Positions 25,621 through 33,296 of a stretch of 64,000 bases of DNA are shown piece by piece (position 1 is the stretch's first letter; every line of letters begins with the position of its first letter). Source of the stretch: SVFI01 sp045535935 (GTDB taxonomy: Bacteria; Bacillota; Clostridia; Lachnospirales; Lachnospiraceae); the NCBI GenBank assembly GCA_045535935.1, contig JAZSMO010000043.1:1-64000 (forward strand). The letters run 5' to 3'. The translations under genes and the position numbers were made by a program. The notes under the pieces are model-generated. The model saw only the letters and a program-made list of their open reading frames with translations, was not told the origin of the DNA and did not search any database.

Positions 25621-26210
25621 TCTAACTCCAGAATCTTTTCTTTCATCTGTCTTAACGCTTTTCCTCTATGACTGATCGCATTCTTCTGCTCCGGCGAAAT
25701 CTCTGCCGAATTCATTCCGAACTCCGGAAGATAAAAAATCGGGTCATAACCAAAGCCGTTTTCGCCTTTGATTTCATAGGCTATTCTTCCCTCCATGGTG
25801 GCAGTTGTCGTAACCACATCTCCCTGTGGAAGCGCAAGCGCCATAGAACACACAAAGCGTGCAGTTCTCTCCTCATCCGGTACACCGGCGAGCTTATCTA
25901 GAATGATCTGATTCTTTACACTGTAAGGCGTATCATGTCCCAGATAACGCGCCGAATAAATCCCCGGTTCCTTGTTCAAAAAATCGATTTCGAGCCCGGA
26001 ATCGTCCGCCAAAGCAGGTACACCCAGCTTTTTGGCAACAGCCTGCGCCTTGATCACGGCATTTTCTTCAAATGTTGAACCATTCTCTTCAATCTCTTCG
26101 TCAAATGACGTTTCCGACAGGGGAATAATCCGGATACCCATGTCCTTCACCATCATTTCCACTTCACGTACTTTTCCTTTATTGGAACTGGCTAATACGA
26201 TTTCTTTCAT
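25617..26210 (-). CDS. rdgB: XTP/dITP diphosphatase (RdgB/HAM1)
   Basis: A house-cleaning nucleotidase of 197 residues that removes deaminated purine nucleotides (dITP, XTP). Typical motifs are LASSNKGKVREV at the N-terminus, SFEENAVIKAQAVA, LADDSGLEID, GIYSARYLG, GFGYDPIFY and ISHRGKAL. The ATG overlaps the previous stop (ATGA), and the downstream phosphodiesterase overlaps its own stop, so the genes are translationally coupled. Confidence 0.96.
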   Translation of the reverse strand: MKEIVLASSNKGKVREVEMMVKDMGIRIIPLSETSFDEEIEENGSTFEENAVIKAQAVAKKLGVPALADDSGLEIDFLNKEPGIYSARYLGHDTPYSVKNQIILDKLAGVPDEERTARFVCSMALALPQGDVVTTTATMEGRIAYEIKGENGFGYDPIFYLPEFGMNSAEISPEQKNAISHRGKALRQMKEKILELE

Positions 26211-27295
26211 TTTTCAATCTCCTCATATCCTGAAAATACGGCATCGCAAAGCCCCTCTGCAATCCGCTGTATATAATCATCTCTGGACAGAAGCTTCTGC
26301 TCCTGCTTATTGGACAAATAGCCGATATTCAACTGTGCCACAGGAACCATGGCGTTACGGATCAGCTCATTTTCTCCGCTGTCAGCCTCAAATCCGATCG
26401 CTTTTTCATTGGTTCTGGACGCCACTTTTTCCAAAAGAAGATACGCCAAATCTGCGCTGCCAAACGTCGGAATAAAATAAGTTTCATTGTATATTGTACG
26501 CATACCGTACACTGTCGTATCCTCAGCAAAATCTGCATGGACGCTGATCAGCATATCCGCCTGCGCTTCATTGGCAAGAGCCACTCTGTCCGCCAACTCC
26601 GGATTCTCCTGCTCTTCTCTTGTATAGTAGACATGAATCCCTTCTTTTTCCAGCATGCTGCCTGCCCTCGAGACAACCTCATAGGCGATTGTACCCTCCG
26701 CAAGCAAAACCGCTTCATCTTCTCCCTGCACCACATATCCGTCGTCGCTTCCGCCATGCCCCGCATCCAGTACAATAATCTTTTCATATTTGTCTTTCGG
26801 CGCAACAAGCTGCACATGCAAAAAATTTCCCGTCAATGTCGCTTCATACTTACTTTCCCATTCCCGTACGGATGCGAGCGGAATGGAAAGTACAATCGCA
26901 TCTGCAGTTTCCTCCAAACTGGCATCTTCAAAGGATACACCCGTCCTGAGCGGATTGTCATAAAAAAAATCTCCGGATATCGTTTGCGCTCCGCTGCCTT
27001 CTTGCGGCATTTTGGAAACGGAAATAAGAAGCTCTTTTTTCCTATAATCATTTGTTATCGTCACTTGCTGTTTCTTAATTGCCGCCGGTAACCCGATAGT
27101 TATCGCGTTTTCGCCCAACGTCTCGTCCGCAACATACCAATCGATTTTTTCGGTTATCTGCGACGCCGGTTCCTGCTCGTCCGGCTCCGTCATATTTTGC
27201 CCCGTCGGTTCTCCCAAAAGAAGCATCATGCCGACCGCCGCAATCGATACAAGCAAAGTGATTCCGACATATATCGTTGCTAATCTATCTTTCAT
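26207..27295 (-). CDS. N-acetylmuramoyl-L-alanine amidase-like protein with altered active site
   Basis: A 362-residue protein with an N-terminal membrane anchor (about 8-27), a beta-rich AMIN-like region (about 45-175) and a C-terminal Amidase_3 domain. Zinc ligands are visible: His in LDAGHGGSDDG, Glu in LLAEGTIAYE, His in SVHADFAED. The usual catalytic Glu motif (about V-x-V-E-x-G-F-x-S-N) reads VAQLNIGYLSN, with Asn in place of Glu. It may therefore be a cell-wall-binding or regulatory protein and not an active amidase. It sits in a tight operon, starting 3 bases after the rlmL-like gene and overlapping rdgB. Confidence 0.85.
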   Translation of the reverse strand: MKDRLATIYVGITLLVSIAAVGMMLLLGEPTGQNMTEPDEQEPASQITEKIDWYVADETLGENAITIGLPAAIKKQQVTITNDYRKKELLISVSKMPQEGSGAQTISGDFFYDNPLRTGVSFEDASLEETADAIVLSIPLASVREWESKYEATLTGNFLHVQLVAPKDKYEKIIVLDAGHGGSDDGYVVQGEDEAVLLAEGTIAYEVVSRAGSMLEKEGIHVYYTREEQENPELADRVALANEAQADMLISVHADFAEDTTVYGMRTIYNETYFIPTFGSADLAYLLLEKVASRTNEKAIGFEADSGENELIRNAMVPVAQLNIGYLSNKQEQKLLSRDDYIQRIAEGLCDAVFSGYEEIEK

Positions 27296-27298
27296 ATT

Positions 27299-28450
27299 TT
27301 ATTCCTGTGTTTTCTTCGGTGGTTTTGGTCCCATGAATTGATAAAAATATGTTTTCATCATTCCATTATAAATTTTCCTGTTCTTATCCGCCTTGCGCCC
27401 GATATATTGCTGCGCCGCCTCATAGGAAGTAATCATATAAAGCGACCACGAATCCAAAGCTTTATAACGTTCTCCCAACGCAGTGTAAATCGCCGGAAGC
27501 GCTGTCTTTTCTTCCAGACGTTCGCCATATGGCGGATTCGTGATAATAAAACCGTATTTCTTTGGATGGCTGAGCTCATCCACACCTCGCTTTTGAAAAT
27601 GTATATACTGCTCTACTCCTGCCAGTTTCGCATTTTCTCTGGAAATACGTACCATTTCAGGATCGATATCATATCCCTGAATATCCGGCATTTCACTGAA
27701 ATCGATCATTTCCTGCGCCTCGTCAATGCAATCATACCACTCCCTTTTGGCAATCAAATGATCCCAAGACTCCGAGAGGAAAGAACGATTCATCCCCGGC
27801 GCCACATTTCCGGCCATAAGCGCTGCCTCAATCGGAAACGTACCGCTTCCGCAAAACGGGTCGACCAAAATGCGATGCTTATTCCAAGGCGTCAGCATGA
27901 TCAGCGCCGCTGCGAGATTTTCCGCAATCGGTGCTTTTGCAGTCAGCTTGCGGTACCCTCTTTTGTGCAGAGAATCTCCGGTCGTATCCAGTCCGACTGT
28001 CACCTCATCCTTCATCAAAAAAACGCGGATCGGGAAACGTTCTCCATCCTCCGCAAACCAGTTTACACGATATTTCTGTTTCATGCGCTCCACCATGGCT
28101 TTTTTCATGATGGACTGAATATCGGAAGGACTGAACAGTTTACTTTTCACACTGGCGGCTTTTGCCACCCAGAACTTACCATCCTGCGGAATCCACTCTT
28201 CCCAAGGAAGTGCTTTCGTACCTTCAAACAGCTCATCAAACGTCTCTGCATGAAAGGATCCGATTTTGATCAATACTCTCTCTGCTGTACGCAAAAAAAC
28301 ATTGGCACGACAAACTGCTTCCGCATCCCCCAAAAAAGTGACACGTCCGTCCTCGACCGATGTTATTTCATAACCCAAATCTGTAATTTCTCTTTTTAAA
28401 ACTGCTTCCAGCCCGAAATGGCATGGAACAATACATTCAAATTTTTTCAT
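27299..28450 (-). CDS. THUMP-domain rRNA (guanine-N2) methyltransferase, RlmL/YpsC type
   Basis: A 383-residue class I methyltransferase. An N-terminal ferredoxin-like/THUMP domain (about 1-160) binds RNA and a Rossmann domain (about 165-375) binds S-adenosylmethionine. The motifs DPFCGSGTFPIEAA and IITNPPYGERLEE identify an N2-guanine methyltransferase; in the YpsC/RlmL family the target is a guanine of 23S rRNA. The ATG at 28450 has no Shine-Dalgarno sequence, and a promoter-like TTGACA-N17-TAAGAT ends only 6 bases upstream, so the mRNA may be leaderless. First gene of a four-gene operon. Confidence 0.93.
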   Translation of the reverse strand: MKKFECIVPCHFGLEAVLKREITDLGYEITSVEDGRVTFLGDAEAVCRANVFLRTAERVLIKIGSFHAETFDELFEGTKALPWEEWIPQDGKFWVAKAASVKSKLFSPSDIQSIMKKAMVERMKQKYRVNWFAEDGERFPIRVFLMKDEVTVGLDTTGDSLHKRGYRKLTAKAPIAENLAAALIMLTPWNKHRILVDPFCGSGTFPIEAALMAGNVAPGMNRSFLSESWDHLIAKREWYDCIDEAQEMIDFSEMPDIQGYDIDPEMVRISRENAKLAGVEQYIHFQKRGVDELSHPKKYGFIITNPPYGERLEEKTALPAIYTALGERYKALDSWSLYMITSYEAAQQYIGRKADKNRKIYNGMMKTYFYQFMGPKPPKKTQE

Positions 28451-28456
28451 AACTCT

Positions 28457-28485
28457 ATCTTAAATTGATTTAATTACACTGTCAA
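28457..28485 (-). promoter_or_regulatory. Promoter of the rRNA methyltransferase operon
   Basis: Minus-strand TTGACA (28480-28485), 17 bases, TAAGAT (28457-28462). The predicted start falls at or next to the ATG at 28450. Confidence 0.55.
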
Positions 28486-28490
28486 TATGT

Positions 28491-28515
28491 AAAGGGGCAA
28501 TGAAATTGCCCCTTT
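28491..28515. terminator. Hairpin after the Asn-rich protein gene
   Basis: A perfect 11-bp stem (AAAGGGGCAAT/ATTGCCCCTTT) with a 3-base loop, 20 bases after the stop. The T-run is stronger on the plus strand, yet the only gene that it can end is on the minus strand. Confidence 0.6.
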
Positions 28516-28534
28516 TGTTTTCTCCGCAAATCGT

Positions 28535-28687
28535 TTATTTGCAGTTACTTTCATTCTGTGTTGAGTTTTTAGACTTGTTGTCGTTTGCGTTTCTCTGGTT
28601 GTTGTCCTGATAACTGTTTTTAGAGTTGTTTTTGTTATCCTGGTTATTCTGTGAGTTGTTCTGTGAGTTGTAATCATTTTTTGACAT
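28535..28687 (-). CDS. Asn-rich 50-residue protein, candidate forespore protein
   Basis: A 50-residue hydrophilic protein starting MSKNDYNSQNNSQNNQDNKN and ending ESNCK. It has 18 Asn, 8 Ser, 6 Gln and 6 Lys, and only one hydrophobic residue (an Ala) apart from the initial Met and two Tyr. AGGAGG lies 7 bases before the ATG, so it is clearly translated. Upstream is GCATA-N17-AATACTA, close to the sigma-F/sigma-G pattern. Composition recalls gamma-type small acid-soluble spore proteins (SspE), which are Asn/Gln-rich amino-acid stores in Bacillus, but there is no recognisable germination-protease site. The role is inferred only from composition and promoter. Confidence 0.72.
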   Translation of the reverse strand: MSKNDYNSQNNSQNNQDNKNNSKNSYQDNNQRNANDNKSKNSTQNESNCK

Positions 28688-28719
28688 TTTCTATTCCTCC
28701 TTTTGACTGGTTACAGGAA

Positions 28720-28748
28720 TAGTATTTGCAAAAAAAAATTTATTATGC
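28720..28748 (-). promoter_or_regulatory. Sigma-F/G-like promoter of the Asn-rich protein gene
   Basis: Minus-strand GCATA (28744-28748), 17 bases, AATACTA (28720-28726). The -35 is perfect and the -10 differs from CATWHTA only in its first base. Start of transcription near 28713, leader about 25 bases. Confidence 0.5.
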
Positions 28749-28769
28749 TGATTTTTTTAATAAAAAAAC

Positions 28770-28798
28770 TTGCTAATTGAGGTTAAATGACCTATAAT
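28770..28798 (+). promoter_or_regulatory. Promoter of the C-rich small RNA
   Basis: TTGCTA (28770-28775), 17 bases, TATAAT (28793-28798). No open reading frame follows before the terminator. Confidence 0.65.
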
Positions 28799-28803
28799 TT
28801 AAG

Positions 28804-28897
28804 TACAACAGCAATCCCCAATTGCTCTGTTGTAAAATAGTATTTTTATTTATACTCCCCTAAACAGCTCGTCACCCCTGACGGGCTGTTTTACTTT
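28804..28897 (+). ncRNA. Candidate C-rich small regulatory RNA
   Basis: An RNA of about 94 bases between a good promoter and a terminator, with no ATG in it. A 5' hairpin (28804-28834: TACAACAG/CTGTTGTA with an inner CAAT/ATTG) carries UCCCCA in its loop. The A/U-rich linker carries CUCCCCU (28855-28861). The terminator (stem 28862-28874 with 28879-28891, followed by TTTTACTTTT) carries CCCC in its loop. Three single-stranded C-runs complementary to G-rich Shine-Dalgarno sequences recall the UCCC motifs of RsaE/RoxS-type RNAs. The alternative is a terminator for the minus-strand operon, but the T-run lies only on the plus strand. Confidence 0.55.
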
Positions 28898-28904
28898 TAC
28901 AATC

Positions 28905-29330
28905 CTATTTTTTCCATTTTTTTACAAACGAAATAATAATCAGTATTGCTGCAATCGGAACAACGATCGGCATCAGAAAGCGCAACACCGAAACAACTGC
29001 ACCGAAAATCATCATAAGAATCAATACAACAATCAAAATCAGAATCGGTAATGGTATATTTACGCTACCCGCACGCGACGACTGACCCCTTTCTTCCTGT
29101 CCGATGGATTCCTGTCTGCCCTCCGCTTTGTGCTCCTTAGCCATAATAATCGTCTTTGCCAAAAGACGCGGATTCCCCAATTCATCCAGCACTTCCTGTT
29201 CGGATTTCCCTTTACGGATTTCCATTTCAATATAATCACGATAATAAGCCACCGTATCCTGCAGTTCCTGCGGACTGACGTGGCCTACTAACGCTTTCTC
29301 TATTACACTTACATATTGCTCTTTATTCAT
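28905..29330 (-). CDS. DUF1700 (HAAS)-like membrane protein
   Basis: A 141-residue protein. Residues 1-65 form a helical HAAS-type domain (LVGHVSPQELQDTVAYYRDY, SEQEVLDELGNPRLLAK) and residues about 93-137 form one or two membrane helices. Such proteins often interact with partner membrane proteins or PadR-type regulators. The ATG overlaps the stop of the YesL-like gene (ATGA), so the two are coupled. Last gene of a three-gene operon. Confidence 0.85.
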   Translation of the reverse strand: MNKEQYVSVIEKALVGHVSPQELQDTVAYYRDYIEMEIRKGKSEQEVLDELGNPRLLAKTIIMAKEHKAEGRQESIGQEERGQSSRAGSVNIPLPILILIVVLILMMIFGAVVSVLRFLMPIVVPIAAILIIISFVKKWKK

Positions 29331-30094
29331 TCTTCACTTTCTTTCACTGTTTCATCCACTGACTCCGATGATTCTTCCGCACCCATCATGGCACGTTTTC
29401 TGATTGCTCCACCGGTGGTGCGCTTTTTCATCTCTTTCTCTTCTCTTTTCACTTCTTCTTCCTTAACTTCGCCTACACGCTCAAACACGGCAAGAAGCGA
29501 ATGAGAAGTTCCGTATGCAATCAAGCCGAATGCAATGACAAGCCACAGATACCACGTGTTGAAAAAAACCTTCGGTTCTATGACAGAAAGTGCAATCGGC
29601 GCAAACCAAGCCAAAAAGATTTTTAACCATTTCCCCAAATTGCATATCGATAACAAGAAGGAATTTCTCACCATATTCCAAAGCGTGTTTTCATATCTTG
29701 CGATCTGTGGGAACAAGAACGGAAGCACAAGTGCCGCAGCCACAATTTCAAGCACTACAACCACTTTATATACACTTGCCATAACTCCGCCGTAATTGGC
29801 AATATAAAACAATTCGCCCCAGATAGCCACCGCTACAAATACCACAACAAGCCACGCAACCGTACCTTGTTTGAAATTACGCTTAAATTCCCGCACAAAC
29901 CCCTTCGTAATGGATCCATCTTCCCGGTTCACCATTTTCATACTTACTGCATACAAAGCACACAGCGAAGCACCGATTGTAACGATAGGAAGCGAACATA
30001 CAACAAACATAATATTCAACATAAAAATGTCGCCGAAAATCTCCCACGTCTTCAAAAGAAAATTTCTTTTATCTGTCTGTTTTCCTTTGTTCAT
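29327..30094 (-). CDS. YesL-like (DUF624) membrane protein
   Basis: A 255-residue protein with five membrane segments (about 22-45, 80-100, 105-128, 150-170, 180-205) and a long charged tail rich in Glu/Lys/Arg from residue 215. The N-terminal WEIFGDIFMLNIMFVVCSLP is typical of DUF624/YesL, a family usually near carbohydrate ABC transporters, and one such transporter lies just upstream. The ATG is one base after the PrsA-like stop. Biochemical function is unknown. Confidence 0.85.
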   Translation of the reverse strand: MNKGKQTDKRNFLLKTWEIFGDIFMLNIMFVVCSLPIVTIGASLCALYAVSMKMVNREDGSITKGFVREFKRNFKQGTVAWLVVVFVAVAIWGELFYIANYGGVMASVYKVVVVLEIVAAALVLPFLFPQIARYENTLWNMVRNSFLLSICNLGKWLKIFLAWFAPIALSVIEPKVFFNTWYLWLVIAFGLIAYGTSHSLLAVFERVGEVKEEEVKREEKEMKKRTTGGAIRKRAMMGAEESSESVDETVKESEE

Positions 30095-30095
30095 T

Positions 30096-31196
30096 TTAGT
30101 ACAAACCTTTCATTTTCATCTCATTGCAAACTGCCTTCGCATCAATATCAGCCACAACCTTTTCATCGACAACCACGTTGTCAAGCCCGGCCTGCTGTGC
30201 CCACTTTTCCTGCATTTTCGGCAAAAGACTCTGCGCCATCTGCTGTGCTGCATAAGAAATCATATAATCTTTGTATTCCTGATCATTCTTTTTATCCATA
30301 CGGGTTACCATGTATCCCGCATCTGTCTGAATCACTTTGGAAACCTCACCTTCCTCCAGAGATTTCACTACGTCATTCAATTCCTTAACATATGCGCCTT
30401 CATAGTTGCGTTCCACACCGGAGCAATGAGAAATACCATATTCCTCTATCAATTCTTCCAGTGTCTTTTCACCGGAAGCTGCTTTTTTCTGAAGTTCTTT
30501 TGCTTTTGCAAGCTGATCTTTCATTTCACTTTCGGACAATGCTACATTTTTTCCATCTTCTCCTGTAACAGCATTTCCTTCTTTATCGTATTCAATACTC
30601 GGGAACAACGCATAAGTAATACTATGGAAGTTCATATCTTTATAATCTTCTTTGTACTGCTCTAAATTGCTCTCCGCCAAATCCTCAATCGCTTTATTTG
30701 TCACGGCTGTTACATAAACCTGCTTGCGAAACAGTTCTTCCACTGTATCCTTGTCTACTCCATAATTTGCCAATGTATCTTCCCCAAAGAAATTATAAAA
30801 ATTCTCTGCTGATACCTTGGACTGCTCCAAATCCTCCTCTTTCACTTCCAGCTCTTTCATCTGAAGAGCAAGCAAATATTCTACCGTATCCACCATAACC
30901 TGGCTGACAACCGTAGAATCAAGCTCTGCTTTTTTCGCATCATTCATCTCTTCCGGCGTCACTTTATTGTTGAACAGATACTGAATGTAATATAAATACA
31001 TTTCATCCAAGGTGATTTCTTCATCCTCGATGGTAAAGACAACTGTTTCCTTTGCTTCCTTTACAGAAACAACCTCTTCCCCGACAAGAGAAACACTGTC
31101 TCCGCTTGATGTTGACGCACTATTACCACAACCGGCCAAAAGAGCAAGTGTCATAACAGATGCTAATATTAATGAAATAATTCTTTTGATTTTCAT
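30096..31196 (-). CDS. PrsA-like peptidyl-prolyl isomerase/foldase lipoprotein
   Basis: A 366-residue exported lipoprotein. The ATG at 31196 has AGGAGG upstream; the longer frame is rejected. The signal ends in the lipobox LLAGC, then a SurA-N-like helical region (about 50-190) and a parvulin-like segment (about 195-300: ELQKKAASGEKTLEELIEEY, VIQTDAGYMVTRMDK). The parvulin part is diverged, so isomerase activity is uncertain; a foldase role for exported proteins is likely. It heads a tight operon with the YesL-like and DUF1700-like genes, behind a TTGCTA-N18-TATAAT promoter. Confidence 0.85.
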   Translation of the reverse strand: MKIKRIISLILASVMTLALLAGCGNSASTSSGDSVSLVGEEVVSVKEAKETVVFTIEDEEITLDEMYLYYIQYLFNNKVTPEEMNDAKKAELDSTVVSQVMVDTVEYLLALQMKELEVKEEDLEQSKVSAENFYNFFGEDTLANYGVDKDTVEELFRKQVYVTAVTNKAIEDLAESNLEQYKEDYKDMNFHSITYALFPSIEYDKEGNAVTGEDGKNVALSESEMKDQLAKAKELQKKAASGEKTLEELIEEYGISHCSGVERNYEGAYVKELNDVVKSLEEGEVSKVIQTDAGYMVTRMDKKNDQEYKDYMISYAAQQMAQSLLPKMQEKWAQQAGLDNVVVDEKVVADIDAKAVCNEMKMKGLY

Positions 31197-31226
31197 AATA
31201 GTCCTCCTAATGTTAATACCTTGACT

Positions 31227-31256
31227 ATTATAATACATTCCGCGCATCCATAGCAA
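31227..31256 (-). promoter_or_regulatory. Promoter of the PrsA-like operon
   Basis: Minus-strand TTGCTA (31251-31256), 18 bases, TATAAT (31227-31232), 30 bases before the ATG. Confidence 0.65.
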
Positions 31257-31261
31257 TAAAA

Positions 31262-31305
31262 AAGTGCAATTACACAGAATTTTAATAATTTGCGTAATTG
31301 CACTT
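31262..31305 (-). terminator. Terminator of the sugar ABC operon
   Basis: A 12-bp stem (AAGTGCAATTAC/GTAATTGCACTT) with a 20-base loop, followed on the minus strand by TTTTTT. It lies just after the permease gene. Confidence 0.85.
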
Positions 31306-31332
31306 AATTTCAATTGTTTAGAAGAATAAAAA

Positions 31333-32193
31333 TTATTCTTTTACACCACCGAGTGCTACACCGGCAACGATGTATTTAGATAACAGTAAGTATGCAACTA
31401 AGATCGGAAGAACTGTAATTAACATACCTGCGTAAATCTCACCAAAGTCACGCTGTTTATCGTTGGATTTCAAACCTTCGATGAACATTGGCATTGTAGC
31501 TAAGTCTCTTTCTGTTGCTAATAAGATAGATGGTGTATACAGGTTATTCCATGATGCAACGAATGCGAAGATAGCCTGTGTTGCCATAGCCGGCTTCATA
31601 AGCGGAAGGGCGATTGTATTGAATGTACTGAACTCGCCGGAACCGTCGATACGAGCAGCTTCGATAATTTCAACCGAAAGACCGGATGCCATATACTGTT
31701 TCATGAAGTAAACAGTTGTCGGAGCAGCCATAGCCGGAAGAATTAACGGCCAATATGTACCATACATATTTGTGATGTCACAAATATTAATCAAACCGAC
31801 GATAGAAACCTGTGTAGGAATCATCATGATCGCATAGATAAATGCCCAAGCCGTATCTCTGCCCTTGAACTGGTATACAGTAAGACCATAAGCTGTTAAT
31901 GTTGCAAAATATACCTGAAGTACAGTTGTCGGTACTGTTACAATCAATGAGTTAAATAACGCTCTCCAAAGAGAAACGGAAGATGTTACACTTGATTTTA
32001 ACATCAATGACTGGTAGTTCTTGATAAAGTAACTTCCAGGTAACATATGGATACCCTGTTTGATTGTATTAGATGGTAATGTCGAGTTGATAATCAACAC
32101 ATAAAATGGGAAGATAGCAAGGATACATAATAAAATACACACTACGTATCTGAAAATCTTTGTTCCCGATACTTTGCTTTTTGAACTAATCAT
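31333..32193 (-). CDS. Sugar ABC transporter permease (MalG type)
   Basis: A 286-residue inner-membrane permease with six membrane segments. The EAA loop reads EIIEAARIDGSGEFSTFNTIALPLMKPA, the contact site for the ATPase, and VIALGGV-type ends are present. The preceding permease, the binding protein and the divergent phosphorylase suggest cello-oligosaccharide uptake. No ATPase gene is present here, so a shared MsmK-type ATPase elsewhere is likely. A strong terminator follows. Confidence 0.93.
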   Translation of the reverse strand: MISSKSKVSGTKIFRYVVCILLCILAIFPFYVLIINSTLPSNTIKQGIHMLPGSYFIKNYQSLMLKSSVTSSVSLWRALFNSLIVTVPTTVLQVYFATLTAYGLTVYQFKGRDTAWAFIYAIMMIPTQVSIVGLINICDITNMYGTYWPLILPAMAAPTTVYFMKQYMASGLSVEIIEAARIDGSGEFSTFNTIALPLMKPAMATQAIFAFVASWNNLYTPSILLATERDLATMPMFIEGLKSNDKQRDFGEIYAGMLITVLPILVAYLLLSKYIVAGVALGGVKE

Positions 32194-32214
32194 CTTTTAT
32201 TATACCTCCTATCC

Positions 32215-33147
32215 TTAATTCTTTTCTGCTGTAAGTTTGTAGAATACCATACTTACAATGAGAGTTATAATAAACAGAACAACTGAATATGCCGCAGCTC
32301 TACCGTAGTTCTGACCGGCACCTGCATTGATGTAGGATTTGATCAACATAACGATAGTTCTTGTAGAGAATACTTTTGCACCGGCAATATTGATAACCGG
32401 AGAACCTTCGTTGAACAGCTGTGGAATATCGTACATCTGCAGACCACCGATTGCAGATGTTACCATTGTAAACTGAAGGATTGGTTTCAAAAGCGGCACT
32501 GTGATCTTGAAGAACATCTGTCTTGCTGTTGCACCGTCCACCATTCCTGCTTCGTAAAGAGCCGGGTTGATACCCATGATACCTGCGATAAGCACGATCA
32601 TTGTATTACCATACCACATCCAGAACTGGATAAAAGCGATAATACCAAATGACCACCAGCCTTGCAATAAAACACCGTTTTCACCGCATAGACCCAAGGC
32701 TCTTAAAACAGCTGTCATAGATCCGTGTACGTCAAACAAACTGTAGAATAACACGGCGATCGTAGCTGCTGTAATAATATTCGGCATATACATAATAACT
32801 TTATATGCACCCTGACCTTTTAACTTGCAATGTACATCTGTAAACCAGGCTGCCAATAACAGAGATAAAAGAATCTGCGGGATAAAATTCAATAACCATA
32901 AACCAATTGTGACAAGAATTGCCTGCCACACTTCACCGTTTCCGGAGAAAACATAATTTGCATAGTTTCCAAAACCGAACTCGGTTGTCATTTTATTTCT
33001 GCCTACTTTGTTATCATACAATAATGATTTATAGAAAGTATACAGAAGTGGATAAAACTGGAAAACTAAAAACACAACGAAGAACGGCGCGATAAAACGG
33101 AAGCCGTACTTTCCGTATTCAACTGTTTTTCTTTTATTATTCTTCAC
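32215..33147 (-). CDS. Sugar ABC transporter permease (MalF type)
   Basis: A 310-residue permease with six membrane segments; EAA loop YEAGMVDGATARQMFFKITV. I chose the GTG at 33147, where the usual short polar N-terminus (KNNKRKTVEYGKYGFRF) begins and GGGAG lies upstream; the frame extends to 33246 but without a ribosome site and through the intergenic hairpin. It pairs with the MalG-type permease 21 bases downstream. Confidence 0.9.
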   Translation of the reverse strand: MKNNKRKTVEYGKYGFRFIAPFFVVFLVFQFYPLLYTFYKSLLYDNKVGRNKMTTEFGFGNYANYVFSGNGEVWQAILVTIGLWLLNFIPQILLSLLLAAWFTDVHCKLKGQGAYKVIMYMPNIITAATIAVLFYSLFDVHGSMTAVLRALGLCGENGVLLQGWWSFGIIAFIQFWMWYGNTMIVLIAGIMGINPALYEAGMVDGATARQMFFKITVPLLKPILQFTMVTSAIGGLQMYDIPQLFNEGSPVINIAGAKVFSTRTIVMLIKSYINAGAGQNYGRAAAYSVVLFIITLIVSMVFYKLTAEKN

Positions 33148-33223
33148 ACCTTCACTCCCAATCTGTAATATTTCAATCCAAGAAGAGCATACTTCCTCAA
33201 AGAAATATCTTCTTTTTTTAAAA

Positions 33224-33258
33224 CTATGCACCAATGTGGCAACCACATTGGTGCATAG
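33224..33258 (-). other. Perfect 16-bp intercistronic hairpin
   Basis: CTATGCACCAATGTGG and its exact complement with a 3-base loop, between the binding-protein and permease genes. A weak TTTT follows on the minus strand. It probably stabilises or partly ends the upstream transcript so that more binding protein than permease is made. Confidence 0.85.
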
Positions 33259-33296
33259 CCAATTTTAAGTGTTATTCACTTTGTAATCGAATCAGA

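Noticed and set aside
27338..28399. A 353-codon open frame on the plus strand
   Set aside because: It is entirely antisense to the THUMP methyltransferase gene, has no ribosome site and codes for a His/Arg/Phe-rich sequence without any domain; a shadow of biased codon use.
28474..28677. A 67-codon minus-strand frame rich in Thr/Arg
   Set aside because: It overlaps the Asn-rich gene in another frame and lacks a ribosome site; the 28535-28687 frame has AGGAGG and is preferred.
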